Shown: piece by piece, positions 1 through 14,031 of the stretch
Numbering within the stretch: the stretch's first letter is position 1
Layout of the letters: every line of letters begins with the position of its first letter
Assembly (NCBI GenBank): GCA_013368315.1
Contig: JAACJM010000112.1
Span: 124,001 to 188,000 of the forward strand
Reading direction: 5' to 3'
DNA from: Tetrapyrgos nigripes
Lineage: Eukaryota; Basidiomycota; Agaricomycetes; Agaricales; Campanellaceae
Length of the DNA stretch: 64,000 bases
Translations under genes and position numbers: made by a program
Notes under the pieces: model-generated
What the model saw: only the letters and a program-made list of their open reading frames with translations
The model's database searches: none
Told to the model about the DNA's origin: nothing

Positions 1-249
1 TTCTTCCCGATATGTGATCCCTGTAGACAACTTGTTCTCTTAAGACGGTCCATATACTAGTACAAATCGTGTATCAGGATGTATATTGCAGTTACTGGAT
101 GACAAATGGAATGTTTTCTGTCGGGAAGGCTGAAGCTGACACAGAATGCCTGCCGTGACTTGATGACCAAGCGAGTGATTCGTCAGATTTGCAAATTCTG
201 CTTCTGGTTATCGCGGCCATGGCTTGCTTACACTCGTTACCCTTCCACA

Positions 250-2112
250 ATGTCCTCCTCTTTCGACTTCTCCCAATGGCCTCCCAATCTCTCAAATGAT
301 GAGCTACAGCAGCTTCAGCTTCGTGCTACTTGCTATGCACTAGCGCATGGTCTTCTTTACCTCCCTCCGGGAACTCAACCAGCAATCCCAACATCTGCTA
401 TTCATGCGCCGATATCTCTCTTCCCAGCTCCCTTTCCCCGGCAATTGTTTGAGCAGGCAAAGAGGCTACAGTCTATCTATAACGTGCTATACGCAAGAGT
501 AGCTCTGGACACACAATTTCTCGACGAAGTCATGGGTACGGAGACGGGCGTAGGGAAAGTCGATGATTTTGTGGGTAAACTGTGGACTGGATGGAAGGAT
601 TTGAGAAACCAGGGACTTGAACAGGTTTGTGACGTTCTTTCCAGCGTGTACGGTGTCGTTCTGAGATACCAGCCAAGCCTTTGCATCTAGGATTATTTCG
701 CTCAGACTACCTCCTTCACTCCGCGAATAAGGAGACAACATTGAAGCAAGTCGAGTTTAACACTATTTCGTCATCGTTTGGACCACTTTCCCAGCGCGTG
801 TCCGAGCTACACCGGTATGTCTCTTCCATAGTCGCATGTTTACAACGGACCACTAACCTGTCCGGTTACTGTTTTAGACACCTTTATGCCTCCACACGCT
901 ACTTCGACTCTTCAAGTTTCCTGACCCCGGCCAATTTTCCAGCAAACGAAACCACAACTGGACTTGCAGAAGGACTCGCCGCCGCTCATAAGGCCTATAA
1001 CGTTCCAGGGTAGGGTATCCCTTGTGTCTGGCTTTTTATGAGACACTCACCAGCCCTTCCACGCCCAACAGCTCCCGAATTCTCTTTGTCGTCCAGCCAG
1101 GCGAACGAAATGTCTTTGACCAGCTATGGTTGGAATATGAGCTTATAGAAAGGTATGTGACAATTAATACGTCTGTCTCTACGTGAACCATCTGAGCATC
1201 ACTTACTAACTCTTTCCATATTTTCATATCAACAGGCATCAAATTGCTGTCATCCGCCTTACCCTTGACGAACTCAACTCTAGGGCTTCTGTCGAGAGTG
1301 TCAACGCTCCTCTCTTCATTCTACCCGCTCCGTCCTCCGCATCTTCCTCCTCGGCTGCCTCTGGATTCACCACCTCTTCCACATCCGAGCCCTCTTCAAG
1401 TCGCCCAATTGAAATATCCACGATCTACTTTCGTTCCACCTACACCCCTACCGATTTCCCTACCCCAGCACACTTCGAGACTCGCTTCACCCTCGAAAAA
1501 TCCCGTGCAATAATTTGCCCTTCTATCCCTCTCCAGTTAGCCGGAGGAAAGAAGGTCCAAGAGGTATTGACACGAGAGGGTGTCGTTGAGCGTTTCCTTG
1601 GAGCAGACTACTCTAAAGAGGCTATCCACGAGTTGAAGGAGAGTTGGATGGGCATGTGGGGTCTGGACGTGTACCCTTTACCCTCCTCTTCCTCTCTCTC
1701 TGGCAACGACGAATCGACCTCGGTCTTCAACAACCTCGTCTTGAAACCCCAACGCGAAGGCGGAGGAAACAACGTCTATAAATCCGATATCCCTCCTTTC
1801 CTCGCTAGACTCCCAGAAGACGAAAAACCAGCGTGGATCGTTATGGAGATGATTGAGACTCCGAAGGATGTGGGTGGGTATCTCGTTAGGTCGGGAGGTG
1901 GAGACGAGTTGGTTAGGGCGGAGGTAGTGAGTGAGCTTGGGATGTTTGGGTGGGCGTTGTTTGGCGAGGGTGTGAAGGCCTTGGACGGTAACAAGGGCAA
2001 CGTCATAGAGAAAGAGGCTGGGTGGTTGGTTAGAACGAAAGGGAAGGAAAGTAATGAAGGAGGCGTGGCTACGGGATTCTCGGTGTTGGATTCGGTGGTC
2101 TTAGTGGACTAG
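250..2112 (+). CDS. GSH2: Glutathione synthetase (eukaryotic type)
   Basis: Catalyses the ATP-dependent joining of gamma-glutamylcysteine and glycine, the second step of cytosolic glutathione synthesis. Five exons splice cleanly: 250-624, 678-814, 878-1009, 1072-1152, 1236-2112, giving 533 residues, close to the usual family length. Family motifs seen in order: LGLFRSDYLLH and LKQVEFNTISSSFG (substrate-binding part), then LKPQREGGGNN (ATP-grasp nucleotide binding) and the glycine-rich EGGVATGFSVLD near the C-terminus. I chose the ATG at 250 because it begins the conserved N-terminal region; an upstream in-frame ATG at 106 would add 48 unconserved residues. The first intron uses a CAAG acceptor just before LHLGLFRSDY. 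No disabling change was seen. Identification is confident; exact exon ends are inferred from frame and consensus. Confidence 0.93.
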
Positions 2113-2124
2113 CCTCAAGAGTGT

Positions 2125-2305
2125 TTGGGTGGGCGTTGTTTGGTGAGGGTGTGAATTGGTTAGGGGGTTTGCAAGGCTTTGAAGGTTTAGAAGGAGCGAA
2201 GGGTACTGGGCGAATAGCAACGGCAACGCTGTAGGACGAAAGGAAAGGAAAGCAACATGAGACCTAGATACGGGATTCTCGGTGTTGTGTTCGGTGTTAC
2301 TTCAC
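2125..2305 (+). repeat. Decayed tandem copy of the GSH2 3' end
   Basis: Just after the GSH2 stop, the sequence repeats the last part of the gene in degraded form. The 'gtttgggtgggcgttgtttg' stretch of 1945 recurs at about 2130, the 'aaggaaaggaaagcaa' region follows, and 'acgggattctcggtgttg' recurs at about 2270, in the same order as in the gene. Frame is lost, so it cannot encode the C-terminus. Confidence 0.75.
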
Positions 2306-3296
2306 CGTCAGTCGTCAGTACCCGTGTTGGTATACAGTACATGCGCTTTTTTCAATCTTCAGAACTTCGTTTTCACAACCTGTACAACACATCAAGTCAT
2401 CCATATCTGAGACTCAAGTCGGAGAACATCGAGAAAAGTATTTTCTCGAGGGTGAAGCTGGTCGAGCTTTACCTTATTGGAATCACCCCCCAGGTACTGT
2501 GACGCCTTCCTTAATAGGGGTTATTTCAAGGCCGCCGGAGTGTCTATATCGAGTCTATATCCTCCGTCTCTATTTTTCCGACCCAATACACCCGGTTGCT
2601 CTTCGGAAAACTTTGCCTGCCGAGCTCATCATCACCTGGAGTGCGCGGATGTCAGTCATTTTCACAAAGGATCAAGACCGGAGGCCAAGTTAATCCGATG
2701 TGGTCATAAAATGTCCTTCGTAGGCTTTTGACGTTGTTCAACCATCTTATTTGTTCATCCTACACGTTCCAGCGGGCGGGTCTCGGAAGACTTTAACGTC
2801 ATCATTTATGGCTCGCGTCGCCAGTCGGTATAGGTTACCTGTGTACAGAGGTCGATGGTTACCAACCCATGCTGTCGAATATTAAACGTATCCATCCTGC
2901 GGAATCTAGGGCAGAGGTGCTTCTTGAGCGAAGGTGAGCCTCTTTCTGTCTTATTGATTTACCAAAAATGAAAACGGATCATCAAAGTGCTGCTGATCCA
3001 CTGACCATTCATTCTATAGGTTCACATCCATATACCTTGATGCCATACAAACGTTCGGCGATTTGCAATGTTTCACTTAGATCCTCGACGTCGACTGAGT
3101 ATCACTCTTCACCCAACAAAACCGAAATACCGAAATCAGCCCGATATTTTTGCAAAAAGTCGCTAAAAGACCGACTATACGTCCTTGAAGAGGTCCCTTC
3201 CTAAGTATAAGAGACGTCGTTCGCGATCTCGGAGGTCAGCTCAGTTTCAGCCAACTCGCTCAGGTCTCGCTCAGTACTTCCAGTCAACTACTCGCA
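2306..3296. other. Intergenic region and xylanase promoter
   Basis: No convincing gene is seen. Short open frames here lack family motifs. A TATA-like 'aagtataagaga' lies near 3202, about 95 bases before the xylanase ATG at 3297, and is the likely core promoter. Confidence 0.5.
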
Positions 3297-4355
<1,059 letters not shown>

Positions 4356-4460
4356 ATACTTTGGAGCTACGGTTATATTCACAGTAAATTCCTATGTACG
4401 CACTAATCAATCTTCAATGTACTTGAAAATTTCACGCCATGCGCATTTAGGCGTAGTCAG

Positions 4461-4706
4461 GCGTCCGATATACAGGGGTGCAGTCTGGACCACATTTCTT
4501 CTAAATGAGCTTATTATTTCTCAACAATTACCGACAAGAACCCGACGATTATGCCAACCAGTCACCGTGAGAACTGCGTTGCGAGTATGGGCGTCCGGTA
4601 CGCAGGGGTGCATGCTGATCTTCTAAATGAGCTCATTATTTCTCAACAATAACCGACAAGCAACCGACGATTATGCCAACCAGTCACTGTGAGAACGCGT
4701 CGCGAG
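4461..4706 (+). repeat. Direct repeat of about 120 bp upstream of the second xylanase
   Basis: Two imperfect tandem units start at 4461 and 4591. Both contain 'caggggtgca', 'ttctaaatgagc', 'attatttctcaacaat', 'cgacgattatgccaacca' and 'gtcac(c/t)gtgagaac'. They lie between the two xylanases and directly upstream of the second, so they may hold its regulatory sites. No gene is seen in 4356-4783. Confidence 0.8.
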
Positions 4707-4783
4707 AAGGTATATTAACCTCGCTGGACATTGTCAAGACATTGTTGCGAGTAGGTCTCTCCGTCGTCAAGTCATCTTTACAA

Positions 4784-5532
<749 letters not shown>

Positions 5533-5889
5533 ACCTTCGATGGTTTATACCTAATACCCTTATCCTGTTGACGGAATGATCCAATCCGCCTTCCTTTTGC
5601 TCTACTATTCATCCCATTCGACGCCACTAAGTTCAGTCAAGGAGTTTTCGTCGAAGACGATTATATACTTTCCACACATGATCATCTATTGCTCGATGCG
5701 AATCCTCCAGAAACTTCTCTTTTAATTTACCATATCGGTAGCACGACGGCGTTCCGTACGTTGGAGTACGTGACCTTCAGTACCTTTTTCAATGTCGTCT
5801 ACTGGGTGTCCAGTCAGCAATTAAGATTTGATTTAAACAATGACTATATAATCCAGGAAGGCATCCTATCCTTGATGCATTCATTCACC

Positions 5890-8170
5890 ATGCCAATCAC
5901 CCCCCTTCTGCTTATCCTTGCATTCTTGATATGCACTTCCGTGTCTGCTTCAGATCCAAGGGTGTCGATGGGAGATTTCACATTTGTAGGACGGCAAATT
6001 TCAGAGAGCGTTGAATTTTTTGGAGGTCAGTAAACGAGTCAAAGTGCAGTCAAGCGATCCTTGATATTCAAACAACATGCGGCTCTGTATGAAGATGTTC
6101 CTTTTGCTGAAGCTCCTGTCGGTGACCTTCGCCTCAGGCCACCGATCCTCAAAAACTTCACGGCTGGAAAAGAGATTGTGTTCAACGCTACCCACTTTGG
6201 CCCTTCTTGTATTCAAACCCTGGTTCCTGCGGAGGAATTATCCGAGGATTGTCTGACCTTAAGTATCTTTCGTCCAGCAAACCTCGCACTTGAGGATAAG
6301 CAGCACGGTCTACCGGTGATGATATGGTTTTATGGGGGTGGATACATCGTCGGATCTTCGTCGATGTACGATGGGACTCCACTTGTCAATCGTAGTGTTT
6401 TCAGGGTACGAAACACAGCTCCGTAGGCATAATCTCGTATCTGAATCACAATCTTATCTGTGCAGGGAACGCCAACCATCTTTATCGCAGCCAATTATCG
6501 CCTAGGACCGCTGGGATTTCCGCGTGGAGACGACGTTGCACGGGAGGCCGCTTCTGGATCTCGTATTCTGAATCTTGGATTACAGGATAATATTGCGGCT
6601 CTGCAGTGGATCCAGAAACACATCGCTTCCTTTGGTGGCGATCCGTCAAAGGTAGTTCCAAGATCATGCGCTCTTGCACTTTTCCAACACCCAAATATTT
6701 ATAGGTTACAGTGTTCGGTGAAAGCGCCGGGGCTGGCGCGATTGAGTTCTTGTTGCTGAGCAGTGCGCTCAAAGGTCTGGCAAGAGCGGCGGTCAGCGAA
6801 CCGTACAATTCATTTGTTTCGTCGCTCCGCTCATCTTCACTCTCTAGATCATGGAATCAGCAGGTGGATTCCCGGCCATCCCTCCCAAGTCTTCTAGTGC
6901 GAATACAGTGTGGAATAATTTCATGGCAGCGCTACCTCAGTGCAATAATACGGCTATGACTGACGATATCGAATGCATCAGGCAACTTAGCACTCCAGAG
7001 ATTATTGACGGTTTCAACAAGGCGCAATTATTTTTTAATACCTCAGGGAAGGGCGATTGGTCGCCTACTGCTGACGGCATTACTGTTCCCGATCTTCCGT
7101 CTACAAGTAGACCTGACTATGGATTGCTGGAAGCTGTTATGATGGGAAACAATAAAGACGAAGGTATTTGGCGTCATCATTTTCTATCAAACTACTATAG
7201 CTACTGTCTATCGGATCTATTTCTAGCGACGCTGTTTACGGACCAAATGACCAACTCGACACAGGCGATAATGGATATGATTCTTGGGTCCCCTCCGTCG
7301 CCTCCAAATGCTTCACCATCCCAAAGAAAGATCCAGCTTCAGAAGCTTAGGCATATCCTCAACGAAACGCTGGTTCTATACCCGAATGTTGCTTCGTTGG
7401 GCTCTCCTTTCGGGACAGGAAACGAAACCTTTGGTCTCAATCCAGAGTACAAACGTACTGCGGCCGTATGTGAGTATTCATCTATTATGGACTAAGTTAC
7501 TGGCTATGTAACCTCCTATAATCTGACTCTCAGCGACGGACTTCCTTTTCAACGCTGCACGTCGATTTCATATCAATCAACGACTTCTCCCGGCCGGTAT
7601 CTCCACATTCTCGTACTTATTCGCGGATCCGGACGCTGTTCCTGTACAAGACTTCGTAAGTGGGAATCCGGCTCCTGGATCATTGGGGTGTAAGTGGTTT
7701 GAATAGTCTTCTTGTCCATCTTCAATTGCTTATGATATCATGCTTATTCTTTGAAAGCGACACACTCCTCCGAGATATTCTACGTCTTCGGCACGCTCAA
7801 GGACCGCCCTGAGCTGAGAGAAGTGACACCGACTGCAGCCAAGCTCAGCAAAATGATGATGGACTATTGGATTTCGTTCGCAAATGTCCTCAATCCGAAT
7901 GATGGTAAAGGCTCTTCTCGTGAGTCAGTCTTCTTCACTCCGAATGGTAATCTTAAAATTCATTTCGTAAGGTCCCAGTTGGCCGGAGTACGAAGCACAT
8001 CGGCACGTAAGTAATTGGATGTTCTTCAATCTTCAGACTGGTATCTGAATAATACTTACTACCAGGTATTGATGCAACTGAACGGCTATAACACAACTGC
8101 GATCATGGATGATTTCCGCGAGAGGCAGATAGCACTTTTCAGCAGGGACCCGGCAGTTTTTGGACAGTAA
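5890..8170 (+). CDS. Secreted type-B carboxylesterase/lipase, copy 1
   Basis: An alpha/beta-hydrolase of the carboxylesterase type-B (COesterase) family, probably extracellular; substrate unknown. Ten exons: 5890-6025, 6095-6405, 6466-6651, 6705-6791, 6848-7163, 7227-7469, 7534-7689, 7758-7919, 7972-8006, 8066-8170, giving 578 residues, normal for the family. A signal peptide covers about 1-20. Oxyanion-hole region WFYGGGYIVGS; nucleophile Ser about 218 in GESAG; acid Glu about 345 in NKDEG; His about 481 in THSSE. Start 5890 matches the start of both paralogues; an in-frame ATG at 5875 is possible. It is the most diverged of three copies in the window (8794 and 15808). The xylanases next to it suggest a role in plant polymer breakdown, which is inference. 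Confidence 0.88.
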
Positions 8171-8389
8171 AGGGCAGAAATTTATCATGAGATTTGTTTC
8201 AATTACTTATGATAGCAAGCCTATGAGACTGAGGAATGAAATCGTTGTAGTAGTGGCACTGAAGCCCCGATCCGCATGAGTTATCTCATCATTCCCGCAA
8301 ATTGGCTGCCGTAACAGAGAAGCCCCTAATCGCTCCGAGCTTTTGTCTTGAAGAGCTTCAATGCCGTCAGCTGGGGTTCTCACAACTAC

Positions 8390-8617
8390 TTAGGAATCTA
8401 TGTACCAAGGAATATCTGACATTTGCTTCAATAGCTCATAGTTAATCTTCTCAATCGTCACTCCATCATTCATCTTAATAAGATAGCAGCAAGCAGGTGG
8501 AAGAGGCTTAGGATGAGAGAACTCAGTGGTGGATGGTGGAATCTCCCTGTAGATAACATTGTCACAGATGTGTGCGAAGCTATCGGCGGCTTTAGACGTC
8601 CACACTGCATTCCTCAT
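8390..8617 (-). CDS. Hypothetical ORF diverging from esterase copy 2
   Basis: A 75-residue frame beginning MRNAVWTSKAADSF and ending QMSDIPWYIDS. I do not recognise a family. The right arm of the inverted duplication keeps a clearly similar frame (18378-18614) with the same end, despite many base changes and an in-frame length difference in the middle. That suggests a real coding exon, perhaps the 3' exon of a longer gene whose 5' part (near 8620-8710, MATERYVPSHVAESP) is interrupted by a stop. It would be transcribed away from the esterase. Gene or relic remains open. Confidence 0.35.
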   Translation of the reverse strand: MRNAVWTSKAADSFAHICDNVIYREIPPSTTEFSHPKPLPPACCYLIKMNDGVTIEKINYELLKQMSDIPWYIDS

Positions 8618-8793
8618 TCCCAGCCGTCGTTATATTTGGATGCCTTCGAGAAGACATGGGGACTCTGCGACATGCGAAGGAACATACCGTTCAGTAGCCA
8701 TGACGCGATTCGTTGAGTCAGCAATAGGTATACTTAGAACCATGACTATTAAAACTGACAAAGTCATCCGCCTCCAAACAACGTCCTTCCACT

Positions 8794-11096
8794 ATGACAC
8801 CCGCCCTTCTTCTACTCTTCGCATTCTCAACATGGACTTCTGTCTTTGGCGCAGGTCCAACCGTTTCTATCGGAGATTTCATGTTTGTTGGACGGCAAAC
8901 CTCGGAAAATGTTGAATTTTTTGGAGGTGAGTAAAGCAGTCAAAGTGAAGTCAAACGTTAACGATATCTAATACTCAAACCATTGAAATTGGAACTATAC
9001 GCAGGTGTTCCTTTTGCAGAACCTCCAATCGATAACCTTCGCCTCAAACCGCCGGTACTCAAGACCTTCTCGTCTGGACAACACATCGTGTTCAATGCAA
9101 CCCAATTTGGTCCCTCGTGTGTTCAGACTCTGGTTCCTGTGGACGAAGTATCGGAGGACTGCCTCAGTTTGAGTATCTTTCGTCCAGCAAATCTCGAACT
9201 AGACCAGGCCAAGGGTGACGGTCTAGCGGTCATGGTATGGTTCTATGGGGGTGGGTTCATCGTAGGATCTTCTTCGATGTACGACGGAACACCGCTAGTC
9301 AACCGTAGCGTTTTCAGGGTACGAGACACAGATTAATAGGCATAATGATGTCATATCTGATCCAGACTCTGACCTCTACAGGGAACGCCTACCATCTTCG
9401 TTGCTGCCAATTATCGCCTAGGACCGCTGGGATTTCCACGTGGAGACGACGTTGCACGAGAGGCTGCTGCTGGATCTCGTGTTCTGAATCTTGGATTACA
9501 GGATAATATTGCAGCTCTGCAGTGGATCCAGAAACATATCGCTTCTTTTGGAGGCAATCCGTCAAAGGTAGTTCCAAGAGTATGTTGCGTTGCATCTTTC
9601 CAACGACACAATTATAGGTTACCGTATTTGGTGAAAGCGCTGGGGCCCGTGCCATCGAAGTCTTACTGTTGAGCAACCAGATTCAGGGTCTGGCAAGAGG
9701 GGCGGTGAGCAGATCACACATTTATATCTTGGCTCTTGCTCTTTCTTAATATGAGTTTCCAGATCATGGAATCAACGGGCGGAACACCGCCCATATCTGC
9801 TACGTCTTCCACCGCGAATGCAGCTTGGGATAATTTCATGGCAGTTCTACCTCAATGCGCAAATACTTCAGGGACCAATGTGGAGTGCATCCGACACCTG
9901 AAAACCTCGGAGTTGATCGAAGGGTTCATCAATGATCGTATATTCTTCAATGCTACTATAAGTGCAGGAAATCCTTGGGGGCCAACTCTCGACGACGATA
10001 TAATTCCTAGCTTTCCATCTACGCTAAAGCCTGACCATGGAGTCCTCGAAGCTGTTATAATTGGATGCAATAAAGACGAAGGTACATAGCCTCGCCACCT
10101 TCAAACTAAAATCTATTTGAATTCATCGATGCATTTCCAGCAACGCTTTTCACCGTCCAAACGGTAAACTCAACACAGGCGATAAGCGATAAGATTCTCG
10201 GGTCACCTCCATCTCCACCGGACGCCTCACCATCGCAAAGAAAAGTCCAGCTTCAAAAGCTTCACCATATTCTCGAAGAAACGCTGGCTTTATACCCCAA
10301 TATCCCTTCCTTAGGATCTCCTTTCGACACTGGTAACGAGACATTTGGATTAGATCCAGAGTACAAACGTTCTGCAGCCGTATGTGAGTATTCTATAGTT
10401 CGTTGCTTCATTCCCTCCACTTAATTTGAAGCTAACCTCTTTGAATTGACCCGCTTGCGCAGCAACGGATATGGGATTCCAGGCTGAGCGTCGATTCCAC
10501 ATTAATCACCAACTCCTCCCAGCCGGCATCTCAGCTTTCTCATACTTATTCACGGATCCAGATGCTGTTCCTGTACAAGACTTCGTAACTGGGATGCCTG
10601 TGCCTGGATCGTTGGGAGGTAACTGCTTCAAATTTGATTTTCTTTTCCACATCATATCTAAAGTGCTTTTGAAAGCAACACACTCCTCCGAGATTTTCTA
10701 TGTCTTTGGCACGCTCGCTGAACGTCCGGAGGTGAAAGAAGTGACGCCAACAGCAGCTAAGCTCAGCGATATGATGATGGATTACTGGATTTCGTTCGCA
10801 AATACGCTAAATCCGAATGATGGTAAAGGCTCTACTCGTGAGTGGCAGTCTTCTCGTCCGAATGATAAATTTCTAAAAGATTTCATAAGGTCCAAACTGG
10901 CCGGAGTACACATCTAATCGGCAGGTAAGTCTATGATATCGTTCTATTGTGAGCTCCAGACCACCTACTATTCGAATAATCCCACTACTAGGAACTGATG
11001 CAGCTAAACGGCCACAACACGACTGCTATCAAGGATGATTTCCGCGAGAGACAAATCGCCTTTTTCAACCGAGATCCGACGGTTTTTGGATATTGA
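8794..11096 (+). CDS. Secreted type-B carboxylesterase/lipase, copy 2
   Basis: Close paralogue of copy 1, with an identical intron layout. Exons 8794-8926, 9005-9318, 9382-9567, 9618-9704, 9763-10081, 10141-10383, 10463-10618, 10676-10837, 10890-10924, 10992-11096 give 579 residues. Signal peptide about 1-19 ([14 protein letters not shown]). Oxyanion-hole region [11 protein letters not shown]; Ser about 218 in GESAG; acid in NKDEG; His about 482 in THSSE. All splice sites and frames are intact, so it appears functional. It lies in the left arm of the inverted duplication; copy 3 at 15808-18083 is its inverted partner. Substrate specificity cannot be read from sequence. Confidence 0.88.
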
Positions 11097-11130
11097 AAGG
11101 AGAGAGAGCAGCATTATGCACATCTAATGA

Positions 11131-11647
11131 GTCAAATACGTATGATGTACGATAGTCAAAAGAAAGTGCAATCGTCGCGGCACCCGAAGCCCCTATCGAA
11201 ATATTATTACCGGCAACTGGAAGATGCCGTATCCGAGAAGCCCCTAATCGCTGGTACGTTGGTTTGGCAGATCTTCATGCTCTTAGTAGGGATGAATACA
11301 TTAACATGAGATCATCATTCCCCGAAGCGATGTTCGGAAAAAGAGAGCTGAGTACATTATCAGCTGTGCGTGAATCTGGAATCTTGCAGTAAACCATGGC
11401 GCATATGATGGCATGTGCTGATCATACAGTTGGCAGTGTCTGGCGCCCAAATACAATGAGTAGCTCTACTCGTATCCGTGCACTCATAGCCCCACAATTT
11501 CAATTCAAACAGCATTCAGACTATTCATTAATGTTGCATCAGTGTATTCTGTTTCACGGTATTTCCATATTAATCAAGAATACTTAGCGAGCTATTTAAG
11601 CAGCGTCATGAGCACACCTTTCTTCCAAGTTCCAAACACTTTCCATC
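11131..11647. other. Intergenic spacer
   Basis: No gene, repeat or RNA was recognised between the esterase and the ConA-like gene. The stretch just before 11648 is presumably that gene's promoter. Confidence 0.4.
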
Positions 11648-12689
11648 ATGATCAACACTGTCCTTCAGCTCGGTATCCTCAGCCTTTCCATCCAGCTGTC
11701 TGGCGTATGCGGCTCCCCAGTAGCGAATAATGATGTCGCCGTCAGTTCTCGAGCTACAGGCGCCACAGTCATCGACGATGGAAATATACCATCCGGAGAG
11801 AAGTACAATCAAGGGAAACTTGACAATGGTTGGGTCTGGCAAAACACTGGTGAGTCCTTTTACCTAATGCCTATTCGTCAAGTTAGTACTTACGTCGTGT
11901 ATTTCAAGGTCTTCTGTTACAGGGATGCACCGATTCCAAAATCCATATCACCGACTGCTATGGTCTTCGGTTATCCGCCAATACTAACGAGAACCTCGAG
12001 CAAGAATTACCTTCAAGTGCACAACCGCGTCAAAGAATTGAAATCGCCACTGGACAAAAAGGAGTGAATGGAGAAACTCATCAATACGAATGGAAATACT
12101 AGTAGGTTCTCGACTATACAGTTGGAGAGAATTGGGTGCTCACCCTCAAGACAACTCTTCAGCCTCTCTTCCCAAACCGGCACGGCGAACGGCTTCTTTC
12201 ACCTCATGCAACTCATCAACGAGAAAATCGACGGAAAAGTAGGAAATGGTCCCGTCATCACTCTGGACGCCCGGAACGACAAAGTCTTCATTGATGATTT
12301 CTACGACCAGGGTTGCTCGGGGAGTAGCTGCCCATCTATCCCGCTTTCGAGCTTTGTCGACCGTACCACCTTGCACCGGGTGACAGTCACTTTTGGGCAC
12401 AATGGACATTTCTTGTATACGATACAAGACACTGATAATGGGAACAAGCAGTTGTTGAAGTACGAGGTTTCGGGTATTATGGGGACAGGTGGATCGTAAG
12501 TGTAGTTCTTGCTCTTCAGCCAGAAAGTAAGTATGCTAATTTGGCCTCATAGAGTGAAACTTGGTACGTACCGAGCAGCAGTCTCGGGCATGACAGCTTC
12601 TCTGTGAGTTTCCAGTTGATTTGGGTTGTCTGTAGCTACTAAATCACAATATCAGGGCTGCTGCAGGAGACTTCAAGCGACTTTCCTGA
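11648..12689 (+). CDS. Secreted concanavalin-A-like protein, possibly a polysaccharide lyase
   Basis: Exons 11648-11849, 11909-12101, 12163-12495, 12553-12603 and 12656-12689 give 270 residues with a signal peptide (about 1-23, ending GVCGSP). The mature part has RQRIEIATGQKG, GETHQYEWKYY, TANGFFHLMQL, NGPVITLDARN, TLHRVTVTFGHNG and LGTYRAAVSG, the pattern of beta-strands of a jelly-roll (concanavalin-A-like) fold. Size and motif order resemble fungal glucuronan-lyase-type (PL20-like) proteins, but I cannot confirm catalytic residues, so enzyme activity is a guess. The model is supported by the paralogue at 18754-19786, whose introns fall at the same places. It lies downstream of the esterases, among other secreted plant-polymer enzymes. 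Confidence 0.7.
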
Positions 12690-13034
12690 GTGGAGACGAG
12701 CGGTTTGAAAGGCTGTTTTGAATGCTACATTACGAGTACATCTTAATTGTTGTCAATCACTCGCAAATCATTGGTTTGAAATGGTGTAGAAGACGTTTTG
12801 CTTCGCAAACGAGAGGTAGAGCCGAGGATTTGCAATTGATGGTTCGATAAGAGCCCAAGCGGAAAATGCCGAGAAAACACGCTGCATCAACGTCATCAGT
12901 GTGCTGACGCGTCGCGGATTTGTTTCCCCACCTGCTCGTCTTCCACTATTAATATGACGCACGGTCCGAAACATCGAGGACCCGAGTAAGAAAAAACATA
13001 CATAAGGCTGACGGTATCCCTTTCGAATCCAACG

Positions 13035-14031
13035 ATGAAATCACCAAGAACTGCCCGAGCTCGTACGTCTTTTCCCCTCATGTTTGCAGTCCCAAACCTG
13101 ACCAGCAACCATAGCGCTCCCAGATGAAGAATGCGACTTAGACCTCGGAGCAGAGAACCCAAACTCTGTCCTCGAGGAACAAATTGCTCAATCTTCTCTA
13201 CCCACTCCCGACGAAGACCCAGAACACTTGAAAGAATGGAAGACCTCTGGAATCGCAGTCCATACAGCTGTACCTCCTCGTCCGAGAAACTGGCGTTCAA
13301 ACTCGTATGAAGAGAGGCTGAAAGAGGAGCAAGCGAGGCATAGGAAAGAGCAATTGCTGAAGGTGAAGGGAAGAAGAGGAGATGAGAGGGAATGTGGCAT
13401 TTGGTGAGTAGTCTGTCGTTTTCTTTGGTCCTTTTCAATTTTTCCATATTTTTCGTCATACTAATCCTGATTTATCTAGCTTTGACCCTGCTTTGAATCC
13501 ACGTAGAACGCCGTGCTGCAAGACACTTTACTGTCTGGAGCATATTACCGACGTACGTCGCAGATATCTTGTCTTGCTTTTCCTATGTTCTGATTAAAAG
13601 GTTTTACTTTTTTCGTCATATCCGTACATGCCAAACGTCAACAGTGGCTCACAGGTCCCTCTGCTGCCGGTCTCTGCCCTTCCTGCGACACACCCTGTAC
13701 AATTGAGAATGGTCAAGTCGTACTGTCATCACCCTCCAACTCCAAACCTACGTCCACGGTTTCCTCTTCTAACTCTACGAATCCCTCTACCCCCACGCCT
13801 CAATTCGCTGAAGCTGCGAAGACTACCACGACACTGTCTTCCCTTTCTGCTTCTGTTATAACCGCCGTTGCAAGTTTAGCGTCACCTACCTCTCCTTCTG
13901 AGTCTCAGTCTCATACGTCCCATACGTCTTCGAAGTCACCGGCATCGCCGGGTACCTACGTCGAAACCGTACATCATCCTATAACGGAGACTGTAGTTGA
14001 TACGGGAGGGATTAAGCTTCGGGACGAGTGA
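13035..14031 (+). CDS. RING-like zinc-finger protein
   Basis: Exons 13035-13062, 13115-13403, 13480-13552 and 13645-14031 give 258 residues. The N-terminal half is acidic then basic, with a likely coiled coil (YEERLKEEQARHRKEQLLK). A cysteine-rich domain follows at about 103-150: CGIC, then PCCKTLYCLEH, then LCPSCDTPC, a RING-type cross-brace. It is assembled across two introns, which supports the model. The C-terminus is a long Ser/Thr/Pro-rich tail. RING domains usually give E3 ubiquitin ligase activity; that is family knowledge, not shown here. No clear signal peptide or membrane segment is seen. The very short first exon (28 nt) is the least certain part. Confidence 0.7.

Larger units (their letters stand above)
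8376..11130. repeat. Left arm of a 2.8-kb inverted duplication (esterase locus)
   Basis: From about 8376 ('gttctcacaactacttagga') to about 11130 ('tctaatgag') this segment is repeated in reverse at 15773-18637. It carries esterase copy 2, its divergent upstream ORF and the promoter between them. Both ends of the similarity can be read directly. The two copies differ by scattered substitutions and one MITE in the right arm. Confidence 0.88.

Noticed and set aside
106..249. In-frame 48-codon N-terminal extension of glutathione synthetase from ATG 106
   Set aside because: The residues are not family-like, and the ATG at 250 gives a standard N-terminus.
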